64,000 nt of DNA. It comes from Aureobasidium sp. EXF-3400. Taxonomy: Eukaryota; Ascomycota; Dothideomycetes; Dothideales; Saccotheciaceae. The notes under the pieces are model-generated. The model ran no database searches, was not told where the DNA came from, and saw only the letters and a program-made list of their open reading frames with translations. Where the stretch lies: the NCBI GenBank assembly GCA_024195585.1, contig SWBL01000145.1, positions 52,684-116,683 on the forward strand, read 5' to 3'. Shown here in pieces: positions 31,081 to 41,500 of this stretch (positions are counted from its first letter, which is position 1; each line of letters opens with the position of its first letter). A program made the translations under genes and the position numbers.

Positions 31081-33463
31081 ATGGATATCACTAACCCCCA
31101 AGCCTGGTCACCAGCCATATTGAATTATGTGAAAGAATTCACCGCCGAGTTTGACCAGGTGGAAAATATCGAGACCAATAATCTCGGATCCTCGGGCACT
31201 TCGAATAATGTCCAAGAATCCAACCGACTCGTGAGATATCTTGGCTCGGATGAGGCCAACGCCATGGCGCCTGTTACCTTGGATGCCACACATCCCATCT
31301 CGGATTACTTCATATCCTCCAGTCACAACACTTACCTGTGGGGCAATCAACTCTATGGCAAGGCTAGTACAAAGGCTTATCAGAAAGTCCTGGAGCGAGG
31401 CTGTCGTTGTGTTGAGATCGACGTCTGGGATGGAGACGACTCGGACTCTGATACTTCAGACTCGTCAGCCGATAGTGACAGTGAAGCCGAGAATCAAGGT
31501 GGTATCAAGAAGCTGAGCAGAAAATTCAAGAACAAATTGGGCCTCTCCAAGTCCAAGTCTGAGTCTAAACCGAAGGAGAAACCAGCATCTGCTTCCGCCT
31601 CGCCCGAGCATGAGAGTGTGGGAGCGGCAGGCCTTCGCAGAACCGTGTCCAAGACGGAGCCACGCGTCCTTCATGGACACACAGCAACCAAAGAGATATC
31701 CTTCAGGGATGTCTGTACCACCATCCGAGACTACGCTTTTGTCACAAGGTATTTCAAGACGAACCGTCATCTGACTGCACATTAGCTCACCATTGTACAG
31801 CGATCTCCCTTTGATCGTCAGTCTTGAAGTTCACACCTGTCCCGCTCAGCAAGAGATTATGGTCGACATCATAAGAGACTTGTGGGCACCATACATGGTT
31901 GAGCTGAACGCACTGACTGGCCACGAGGTTTCTCTGCCAACTTTAGAGTCTTTGCGCAAGAAAATACTCATTAAGGTAGGTTAATTATTCCGGGCTGTAG
32001 ATTGCTGAACTTGCGTGTGCTGATGTCCGAACGGGTTAAGTACACCGCTCCTGAACAAGCGGCAAAAAAGAGTACGGGGCCAGTAGTCGTCTCAAGCAAC
32101 GCAGACCCCGAGTCAGGCTCTGAGGATGAATCTCAGGAGACAGCGGTCAAGAAGAGTCACATAATCGCAGCGCTCGCTTCGATGGGTGTTTACACCCGCG
32201 GTTGCCACTTCAAAGACTTTGATCAACCAGAGGCCAAGCTTCCAAATCACATCTTCTCTTTATCCGAGTCCAAGATCATCGAAGTACACAAGCGTGATCA
32301 CTCAGCGTTGTTCAGGCACAACAAGGTATGTCTTCCCGGCATCAAATGTCCCAGCGCTAACATATGACATGTCAGCGCTTCTTGATGAGAGTTTATCCTA
32401 AAGGCATTCGTGTATCCTCGAGTAATCTGGATCCTGCACCTTTCTGGCGGATGGGTGCGCAGATTGTCGCTCTCAACTGGCAATATATCAACGCGGCAAC
32501 CATGCTCAACCAAGCGATGTTTCACGCGACGGGCGGTTGGGTGCTCAAGCCTGAAGGCTACCGCAGTTTCCACAGAGCTCAATCTCAGATCACGGCACTC
32601 GACCGAGGTAAACTTGATTTGGCGATCGAATTGCTGGCTGGTCAAGATATCGGTCCGGCTGACAAGAAGCTCCACCTCTATGTTCGTTCTGAACTGCATA
32701 TCGAGGATATGGAGGAGATTAACGGCGGATCTCTGCCGGAGGGAGGCTCCACCAAGGAAGGACAAATCAAGGCAGCTACTGAACTTGGCACGGCTGGCAG
32801 GTCTCCTGATTTTGGGCGCCAACTGCTTCAGTTCAAGGTCGATGGTGTTGCTGAAGAGCTAACTTTCGTGAGGTACGTGGTCCTGTGCGCATCTTTTCTG
32901 AAAGAGACATGTCCTACATTCAAGCACTGCTTGTACCCGCCTCGTTCATATCGCTTTGTTCACCGCTGCTTTTCATGATGAGAAGGCCGCGGATCAAGGT
33001 CGCTCTATCCTGTGGCGAGGACGTATGGCATTGCCAAAAACGCTCAGTCGCTTCACGCATTGAGGTCCACACGCGCTCTACGGATACTTGCATGCTCAAT
33101 TTGCTACTCGTGATAGTATCGTCCGGACGGTCGGGTTCACCAGCTGTGTGGTACCAGAAGCCACACTAGACACATGAACCCGTCGGCCAGGTTCTTGATG
33201 CATTCCCTAACTGTCAACCTTTCCCGATCCGGTTACCCGAACTTTTGTTGCTCCTTCGGCTCATTCACTGACGCATTCGTTATAACAGGTTCAAAGTCAT
33301 GGACGACGACACTTTCAGCCGCGATAATCTAGTGGCATGGGCGTGCTTCAGACTTTCCAGACTCCAGACAGGTATAAGAAAGATACGTCTGTATGACTGC
33401 GAGGGTCAGCAGACCAACGGGATGCTGCTTGTGCGCATAAGCAAGAGACTCGATCTTGAGTAA
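31081..33463 (+). CDS. PLC1: Phosphoinositide-specific phospholipase C
   Basis: Hydrolyses PI(4,5)P2 to IP3 and diacylglycerol. Five exons: 31081..31748, 31801..31975, 32041..32325, 32376..32872, 33289..33463; the sum is 600 codons, 599 residues. Catalytic X domain: [14 protein letters not shown] with His82, [12 protein letters not shown] (116-118), VLHGHT, and VSLEVH with His234. Y domain: [72 protein letters not shown]2-like end follows ([28 protein letters not shown]). No PH or EF-hand region precedes X, so this is a short-form fungal PLC. Oddities: an acidic/basic Ser-rich insertion (about 119-194) inside X, and a last intron of 416 nt where the other three are 50-65 nt. The third exon start (AAG|TAC) rests on splice signals only; gene number among fungal PLC paralogues is uncertain. 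Confidence 0.88.
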
Positions 33464-35165
33464 ATTTCACAGCAGGTTCACAAACTTTGACTCGCTGGGT
33501 TATCTGTGAGTCGGGCATATATTCACACGGCTCAAACTGTAGCAAACCGCACACGGAAACGAAGCCATTAACCTGTGCCAATTCAATAATTTCATCAATA
33601 CGAAATGCGAAAGGCCCTTGCCCGTAGGGTTTGTGCATCGCAGCAGCGTACACAAGACAAGATCATCACCCATGAAGAGCGGTTGCGTTGCCGCATCATG
33701 ATTCCGTATGTCGCATATATCTTTTTGTCACTGAGGAATGACAGTCCGCGGAGGTTTGAACAGCGCTAATCTTGTACTTTCGAGTGCATTTATGGCATGT
33801 TTCATAGCGCAGGTCTGTAATATGCGAACGCTCGTGACAGATCGCAAAGGCCCTGATCTAGGTGCATATTTGCAATGAAGATTACCGAGTCTACGGTACC
33901 GATGCAATCGGGGAGCGCAATCTGGGAAAGATAAAAAGGCACGCGCACATGACGAAGCTATCAACGGAATAAAGTGCCGGCATACGACCTTCTCTTTGCT
34001 CCGTACACAGGCCGTGTATGTATCTGCTTTCTCACGTGTTACAAAGGCAAGAAAAACATTCGATGCAGGCTTCCAGAGGCGCTTCTTTCGGATATATTGG
34101 CCTTGACATCGAAAACGAGAGTCGGCATGAGAGATCACCAAGTCTTGCTGTGATTGCGTTACCGCTCAAAGACACTCGAGCAAGCAAAGCAATGGTCAGG
34201 AAAATAAGGCCAAGACAATCAGGAATTGATAGATCAGAACTCTGTGTCTTGCCCAAGCCATCAGCATGCCACATGAGCGACACGAACAGCAAGGAGCTAT
34301 ATCATCGCTAATGCCCATGACTCGAGTCTTGAGATTGTCAAAGCCGGGTTATCTATCATCGAAGAACCGCACCCTTGGGATATATATGCAGCGCATTGAT
34401 GTCAGTTTTCAACAGAGTAGTTCGGCGGCTGGCATAGCACTAGAACTGGTCACTTTTTGCTTCCCTTTCTGCGCTATGAGAAGATGCGGAAGACGGAACA
34501 AGAACACTTTGGGGGTAGAGAGATGACCTCCGATCGTGGCAGGTGACGGAAGGGACGGGGCGGGCGCCATCGGGGGCGTACCAGTCTGTCGGTAACTCTC
34601 GATGCAATCTGTTCCTAGATGCACTACCCAAAACCAGGATTTGACAAAGGCACGTACTCGAGAGCCGAGACTTTCGGAAGGTGCAGCCCGCAACTCTCTG
34701 AATTGGTGGAGAGACTTTTGCTTGATGCTCGTTGCTGCTCGTCTTAGAGTATCAAGGTGCATGGCCTGTCAAAGTGTATGAGCTAGCGTGGACACCACTG
34801 ATGCCAGTTCCTTGTGGGCGTTCTTGTCGCACGTTCTGACTGTCGCGAGGGTTTCGCAGGTGGATCTTTGTCAAGCGCCGCTTGCACACATGACGCCGGC
34901 TTCTCTTTACCCAATCTAAAAACTTTTTTTTGTTACTCGTCGTCTGCTGTACTCAAGGAACCCGACGGGCACAGATATCGCACTTGAGCAAGAAGCCGGA
35001 AGAGACCCGCTTTGCACAATAAGTTTTTGCGAGATTGCTCTCGAGCTTGTGGAGGTCATCTTGCAGTGCGAGAAGCTGCAGGGCTACGCTATGCGAGGTG
35101 CTTTATCAGTCAAATTCGAAAGTCTATCGCACAAAATGGTCAGGGCCATGGTATGCAGTCAAAGG
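33464..35165. other. Intergenic, about 1.7 kb, no gene recognised
   Basis: Short frames on both strands (for example minus 33653-33348 and minus 34141-33728) show no recognisable domain. No obvious repeat or tRNA. Confidence 0.45.
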
Positions 35166-35172
35166 TATATAA
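35166..35172 (+). promoter_or_regulatory. Candidate TATA box of the zinc-ribbon gene
   Basis: TATATAA 154 nt upstream of the ATG at 35320, followed by a C/T-rich leader (TCTTCTTTCTCC) typical of well-expressed fungal genes. Confidence 0.4.
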
Positions 35173-35319
35173 TGAGGGTGCTTCGTCCTCTCAATTGAAC
35201 TTTTTTCTTCTATCATCAGCATCACCGAGCAATTCCTTCTGTTACACAATCGACTTCCCTCATCCCTTCCTCACACAACTCTTCTTTCTCCAAGAACACC
35301 TTCATCATCCTCAACAACC

Positions 35320-35611
35320 ATGCCTAGCAACACCAGCCACATCCAGCAGCGTGCACAGCTTCAGCAGTTCGACGACCTCGTCGTTCCTTCCACCGAGCGC
35401 CCTGAATGGCAAGATGCTCAGAACGAGCTTGGTTTGGGCCCCGACTTCCAGTCGATAGGCGCACCAGTAAGAGATCACGCTGTCAGCAGCCCTCCAACTC
35501 CACGTCCTGAGAATCTGACAGCTAAACAAGGTCCAGACTCGCATGTGCTCCGGTTGCGGTACATATGTAATTGCTGGCAAGAGATGCCCAAAGTGCAAGA
35601 ACCAATGCTAG
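35320..35611 (+). CDS. Small zinc-ribbon protein (78 residues)
   Basis: Exons 35320..35466 and 35522..35611 joined across a 55-nt intron (GTAAGA...CTGACAG). The ATG follows CAACAACC in a good context. The unspliced frame runs on to a longer product without the motif, whereas splicing yields a compact C-terminal zinc ribbon: TRMCSGCGTYVIAGKRCPKC, two CxxC knuckles about 12 residues apart, then a final Cys. The N-terminal 50 residues are hydrophilic (LQQFDDLVVPSTERPEWQDA). No signal peptide. Such mini zinc ribbons bind nucleic acid or proteins; the function here is unknown. The splice is supported only by consensus and by the emergence of the motif. Confidence 0.6.
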
Positions 35612-36618
35612 CAACCCAAGCGAGGTATGTACGTTGATCATCGCCAGCATGTCGGTACCATCGCTGACGCTTACTCACACAGAACGCCGTGAAAGGTCAT
35701 CCGACTCATTAGAGCAGCAGCAAAGGCAACCCAAGCAGTCCAAAATCGACATCGCGCAGCTTCCGCAACGATTCAGAAAACTCATGCTTTCGACAATCGA
35801 AACGGTGCCTCGTGGTATTGCAGTCGAAAACACACTGCCACGGTTCCGTCCTGAGCGTGTCTGCTATTCCGGATGTCGACCTCTCCTTGAAGGTTGACTC
35901 AGAGTTCTGAGTTGGCATCATCTTTCTTTCCTTGTCTCGTTTTGCTTTTATTGATTTTTCTGTCGTTTCTGTTTTGAACGCTATGCATCATTGCTGGCAT
36001 TCGTCTTTACTTGAGCAAGAAAAAAAAAAACATCGAAAACAGTTGACAAAAAAGAAGGGAGGTCGGAGAGAACATCACTTTTTCCTTTGTCTTCATCACA
36101 AGCAGTTTTTGTTAGCAGCAGTATTTGGTGTTATTGGATTTTGATCCGTAAGGAGTTTGGAGAAAGAGAAAAACAGCATCAAAAGAGAGACCCACAGAAT
36201 CTTCTTACCTTATTTACTGTATATTGGCAGCCCGCACATATATTTGAAAATCAAAACCACGTTCTCTTCAACTAATATTCGCCTACCTTTATCACCCTTT
36301 GTACATATGGATGATGGCTTGAAGTGAAGGAAGATACCGAAAAGAGGTTGAGGGTTGCAGAGAAATAGGTGAAGATCGATCTCGATGAACCGGTCTTGGC
36401 TCGATCGTGAGGCTCTTGAGCGTCACCACTCACCAGATTTCTGGGGAAAGTGTCCTTCCTCTCTTCTCAACACACGTCATGCAGAATGCAGACACTCATA
36501 TATTATCAGCTCGATCCGATGTAGGTGAAACTTGTAGAAAGGAAGTTACGCATACTCAACTCGTCCCTACCCTCTACCATTTTGCCCAAACACAAACCCT
36601 TGTCCACTTCCTCTCATC
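35612..36618. other. Intergenic, includes probable 3' UTR of the zinc-ribbon gene
   Basis: An intron-like segment (GTATGTACG ... CTTACTCACACAG, 35625-35681) lies after the stop, so the transcript may be spliced in its 3' UTR or have an alternative end. A-rich runs occur near 36021-36060. No further gene seen. Confidence 0.4.
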
Positions 36619-37290
36619 ATGTCTTTCCAACCCATCAAGAACTCGCTGCGTTTTATCGGCACCGCTTCAAGACCTTCGTCCCTTTTCGCTCGTCAATTTC
36701 ACGCAAGAACAGCATTGTCCGCTCAAATCCCCTCTTCCAACGACATCTCAGCCGTCGCCAAGGATGAGAACGGTCCTGTGAAGGGCTCCGAGTCTGCTCA
36801 GATGCAGAGCCAGGTTGGCAAGGTCCAGGTACGACCGAGCATCTCCTTCCTCACACCACACTCGCTGATCAAACGTTTGCAGAACTTTGAAAGCGCCGCA
36901 CAAGATGTCCTCAGCAAGATGCAGCAGGACCCTAATTCCATCACCGCCGAAGATGCCAATTACCTCAAGTCTCGCGAGGCTCGCGCGACTGGTCAGGCCC
37001 AGCCTCCTAAGGACAGCGTTTCTGCTGAAGCTCAGCGACTTGCTGCTGCCAACGAGAGTGGCACCACACCCAAGACCGGGCCTTTGAATCCCGCCGAGCA
37101 GTCACACCTTACAAAGGAGCGCAATCTCGAGGAAGCCGTCAACGAGGTCGCCTCGAAGGATCCTTCGCAGATCACTCAGGAAGACGCCAATCTCCTTCAC
37201 AGCCGTGAGCAGCGCGCTCACGGTACCACTGAGAAGGGCGGTGTTGCCTCTCAGGCTAAGCGCATTGCTACCGAGAACTCTCGCTCGTAA
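36619..37290 (+). CDS. SMP (seed maturation protein)-domain protein, probable mitochondrial
   Basis: Open frame of 223 residues. Residues about 1-40 look like a mitochondrial presequence: no acids, many Arg, Ser and Phe (NSLRFIGTASRPSSLFARQFHAR). The rest carries two SMP-type repeats, each DP-x-x-I-T-x-E-DA-x-x-L-x-S-RE-x-RA (DPNSITAEDANYLKSREARA and DPSQITQEDANLLHSREQRA), with SAEAQRLAAANES and ASQAKRIATENS elements. SMP proteins are LEA-like and linked to desiccation or stress tolerance in plants and spores; that role is inferred. A 54-nt segment, 36829-36882, has full intron signals (GTACGA...CTGAT...TTGCAG) but is also in frame and stop-free, so the protein may be 205 residues. Confidence 0.75.
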   Translation: MSFQPIKNSLRFIGTASRPSSLFARQFHARTALSAQIPSSNDISAVAKDENGPVKGSESAQMQSQVGKVQVRPSISFLTPHSLIKRLQNFESAAQDVLSKMQQDPNSITAEDANYLKSREARATGQAQPPKDSVSAEAQRLAAANESGTTPKTGPLNPAEQSHLTKERNLEEAVNEVASKDPSQITQEDANLLHSREQRAHGTTEKGGVASQAKRIATENSRS

Positions 37291-37698
37291 AAGCTTTGTT
37301 ATTTTTGATCATGACTCTGTTTATTTCTGCATACACGACATTGCATGAGTGCCGCAGCCTGGTTTTGCTGTAGGATTCTCTCCCGGACGAGATGTCACGA
37401 TCCTAACAAAAGTGTATAATATGTATTATAGTACGATAAGAATATAAGTCAGATGGCTCTGGAGCCTTGCCTCGATTCTTTACTTCCGATTGAATGTCGG
37501 TGCCTACACGTGGGTGTCCAATTCGGCGATATTTCTTTATCGACGACTGACCGGTGAACCATCTCGAGCTCCTTCCTGTGCGGGGTAGAGCTATATGCAT
37601 GAAGATCATGACATCCTTCGCCAACTTGATAGACTTGATAAGGCAGCAGCACGACTCTCAAACATCCAAATCATCTATTTCCTGATCACATCTTCACA
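37291..37698. other. Intergenic, no gene recognised
   Basis: 3' region of the SMP gene and promoter of the PEBP gene; AT-rich around 37405-37450. Confidence 0.5.
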
Positions 37699-38507
37699 AT
37701 GCTGTTGAACATGCTAGCTCGATACTTTGTGCTCTCAGTGCTGGCAGAGCGCGTAGTCTGCGCCGTCCTTCCACACCAAGAGATCCTCACGCGCCCAGCA
37801 GAAAAAGACCCCAATGCCATTATCGCAGCGTAAGTGTCATCTCTCCCTTCGACCTTTGTCATCCTCACTGACCTCAATCACAAAAGTCTGCGTCAAGCAG
37901 AAATCATACCAGATGTTCTCAACACATTCTCGCCTTTACTCTCCATAACCATGAACTGGTCTTCCACCGCCGAAACAGAACTAGGCAACACTCTACCTCC
38001 CTTTGCTCTCACCCACCCCCCAGATGTCTATTCTGCGAAAATCGCTTCTGCATACTGGCCCGAGGACATTGAATTCGTGCTCGCCCTCACCGACCCTGAT
38101 GCCCCTTCTCGTTCTGATCCTAAGTGGAGTCAAGTATGCCATATGCTGTTTACTCTCAAAAAAGGAGTGTTGAAGGAGTATGTGGATTATAAGCCTCCAG
38201 GGCCTCCGGAGGGAACAGGCAAACATAGGTATGTGTTTGTGGTTATGATAGCGTCGAATGGAACTACTGAGGCATTGAATTTGGAAACTCCGGATGAGAG
38301 GAGGCATTGGGGGTATGAGGGTGATAGGAGTGGAGTTAGGGAGTTTGCGAAGAAGCATGGGTTGAAGGTTATTGGTAAGTCTCTTTTGCTCTGTTCCGTT
38401 TTTGTGTTTCTCTTCTGGAGGATTATGTTATATGGTTGGAGAGGTCACATTACTGACTTGGCTTTGCAGCTGCAAACTTCATCTACTCGCAAAACGACAA
38501 GCAATAG
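37699..38507 (+). CDS. Secreted PEBP-family protein (carboxypeptidase Y inhibitor-like)
   Basis: Three exons, 37699..37829, 37887..38374, 38470..38507 (introns 57 and 95 nt), 218 residues. An N-terminal hydrophobic segment (LARYFVLSVLAERVVCAV) fits a signal peptide. The body is a phosphatidylethanolamine-binding fold: VLNTFSPLLSITMNW, the ligand-site motif TDPDAPSRSDPKWSQVCHM, PPGPPEGTGKHRYVFVV with the GxHR-type motif, and WGYEGDRSGVREFAKKHGL. The small last exon supplies the family end, AANFIYSQNDKQ, as in yeast Tfs1-like proteins. The usual HW after the DPDxP motif is CHM here. Fungal PEBPs inhibit vacuolar or secreted serine carboxypeptidases; inhibition and location are inferred. Confidence 0.87.
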
Positions 38508-41500
38508 CTACGCCCAGCAGAGAAGAAGGTCCCGTGTTGGCTGGCCAGTCGTTTGCTGCTACGATTTCCTGTGTCTTCTTACAGCCTTTTGACACTCTTT
38601 CTATATCTTAGGAGATCTCTAGGAATATATTTCAAGTCTCTGTTGCTACATAATGACATGTTGCTGAGTCGCTCAATCATTATCATCGAGCTGTTAGAAG
38701 ACAGGGTTGTACCTACAACAATATCTCAAGAGAGTTATACGACGTTATCTCCACGTACATTGATAAATCAATAGCATTGTTGTTACGTGAGGCTTTTGTA
38801 TAGTATTCCGGTCCATATGTAAGCTTCATGGTTCATCTAGTGTGTTGCTGGACCTCTAATGCGGCCTTTTACGATTTTGAGCATCATCAATTTTACCTTT
38901 GCCCTCAGACCATTTGTTTGAAGACCACAACTTGAGACTTTACATCAACAGCAGAATAATTGGACTAACCCTCCATCGCCTAATAACACTAACAGAGAGT
39001 AGTTACTCGAGAGCGCATTTTCATCTATCTTTGTGATGCGAAAAGACATACGTGGCCCCTTTTTAAGGCATATGAACGGCTAGGTCTGAACAGCGACATA
39101 GAAGCGAGGGATATTTATGCTAATTTTATGTATCTGTGTACTCGTATAGTATTGAGCATGGCCACAAACGAATGGAAAGCATGACGGTAAGCGAGTAGTA
39201 TAAGAAGTGAGCCAACGAAGAGCGCGAGAAAGAAAAATCAGAACAAGCAGTAAGAGGAAGCATCAACAAAACCCACTCGAACACTGTTCTAGAATCTACT
39301 GCATGTCTTCTGTCGAAAAAGTCATGTACAACCATGGCGGAGGCTAAACGATGCAAGTGGAGGTAAAGTCCATCGAGTGATGACCTGACGTTTGCTATCC
39401 TAAACCAGACATCGAAAAGTCCATGTACATAGAAAGCAAAGAAGGCAACTGCGATGGCATTGATCTCTCATTCTGCGAGAGCAATGTGGTGGATGAAGGA
39501 ACGAAGTTCTCAATCCGAATCTTTCAGAGCAGAGAACAAAAGGAAGAGGAAACTGCAATAGATATTTGAAATGGCATCAATGCGTGAGATAAAGAGCAAC
39601 TACTTCAACTGTGAAGGGACCCTCGCAGGTAAGCGAGATATGGAAAGAGCGACCAGGTGGAGTCCGAACAGCACCGTGTCTCAAGAGATGGCATAACTTG
39701 GTCTAGAAGCGTAATACTATGATTAAATTGTCGAAGCATATAGGAGTTACGGGGTCGCCGACAGGCATGTGAATTTGCAGTGTACATTCCACAAAGGTCA
39801 TCACTGTCAGTCTTGGGAAAAGGCTTCTTATGAGAGGTCGACGATGCTGAAGCGCAAGATGTTATACCACTGAGCTGGGATGAGCTCGATAGTACGCTCG
39901 CACTTCTGTCCGGCGATAAGAGCGTAAGACGACAAAACTCAAGTGTCAATTTGAAGCCGGCCTACCCTGGCGCTCAAGAGTTGTCGACAGACCGGAGACA
40001 AACTCCTAGAATCAGAGCTGGCAGGAGCTGACCCATCCGCTCTCGGAGCCATGCGACCCATGGTTTACTGGTATACGAGTACCAAGGTAAGATAGCCTTT
40101 GACGTATATTTCGGTCACAGTCCGGCTGGCCTCGCAATGGTCAAGACTTCCATTGTCGGCGTGATGGCGATTGACTTGTGACATGGTCGAATTCTTGCAT
40201 TCAGCATTCATGTACTCTCGTCAAACGCCTTGCGCACTGCGGCCGAAGGATTACTCACTCCCCCATGGGTGGCATGTATGGCGGGAAACATATTATTGAG
40301 GCGTCGCAAACCGAGAAGGCTGCAGTCTGCTGGCAAGCGAGCCATGGCTGATTACTGAAAGCCTCGCGCAAGGATGCGAAAGGATGCGATCAGACTTCGC
40401 TCCTACTCCGCGTTCAGCTTACAGTACAGTACGCCTCGCGAGACGTCACGGCGGTACAAGACGGCCTGTGACTCCGGCTGCATGTATCGTTGGTATCTTT
40501 CAATATGACCATCAGGAGGCGAGTGAGGGGGAGTTTTCGTAGCACTTCGGTCCACATCTTGTTTCAGGAGCAGTCCTCCGCCTCCGCAGGGTTTCGCCCC
40601 ATCGTTTGTGGGGGCTCTGGGGTACGAGTGAGCCGACCCTCTTGGCGTGCATCTTGGAGAAAAGGTACGTGTAAGCCGGAATCTTGGTATTATTGGATCT
40701 CGGTCTTTGCAGAGTTGCCTCAAGGTTGGGCGTGTAACACATCGCCGCTCTGAAGGCCAGCTGTGAACGTGTAACGTCAGCAGAATATAAAGCTTGACAG
40801 AGTTGTCCTTCTGATCTGACAGACGCTTTACCTACGTCCGTATTAGATTTCAGCTCTCTCTCTGACAGCACATTCAGATGAGAATCCTTACCGCTTTTTG
40901 TGTTGTTGCGCTGGAACTCTTCTGACAAGTCACATGTGTGATGCCTGCCTGCTTTCTTGCTTGCCAGCATGGCCAGGGCAGAAAAAGCTTACACTGACCG
41001 ACCACACTCGCCACGACGAAGCGCTGGATTTTGCAACCAGGGTAGCCAAACGTTATCACGGATAGACGTACACACTTCTGCCTGGTCAGTGAAAGTTGAT
41101 GAAGATGTTACAACTTGAGTGGGGGTTGTTGGACGTGTCCAGCATACAAGTGTGATGCTTGTAGAGCGTTACGGTCACCTACGTCTCGTGTCCACGCTCT
41201 GCTGTACTGACGCACCAAATACGTGGGTAGAAGTTGCGTTCCGAATATCTCAAGAGCAGGATGCCATTCTTCGAGGATGTTAGTGTTCAGGCGAAGTGGT
41301 CATCTTGGTGTAAAAATGATGAGAAGACATCGCCTGATTCCTCGTCACAATACCTGACGTTAGAATATTTACATCTTATCGAGGCCAGTGGATCTGCTGC
41401 ATATGAGGCCCTATGCGGGCAACGGGTTGTCATTGTTGAGCCTCAGCTACGCTATCGACAGTCAGCGTGAGGTATTGTAGCTTCGGAAGTTGATAAGGTA

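Noticed and set aside
31976..32000. 25-nt intron in the PLC gene ending at GCTGTAG
   Set aside because: Below any workable intron length; the 65-nt intron ending at TTAAG fits the other introns and keeps the frame.
40512..40970. 152-codon minus frame
   Set aside because: No domain, weak start context; treated as chance in a gene-poor region.
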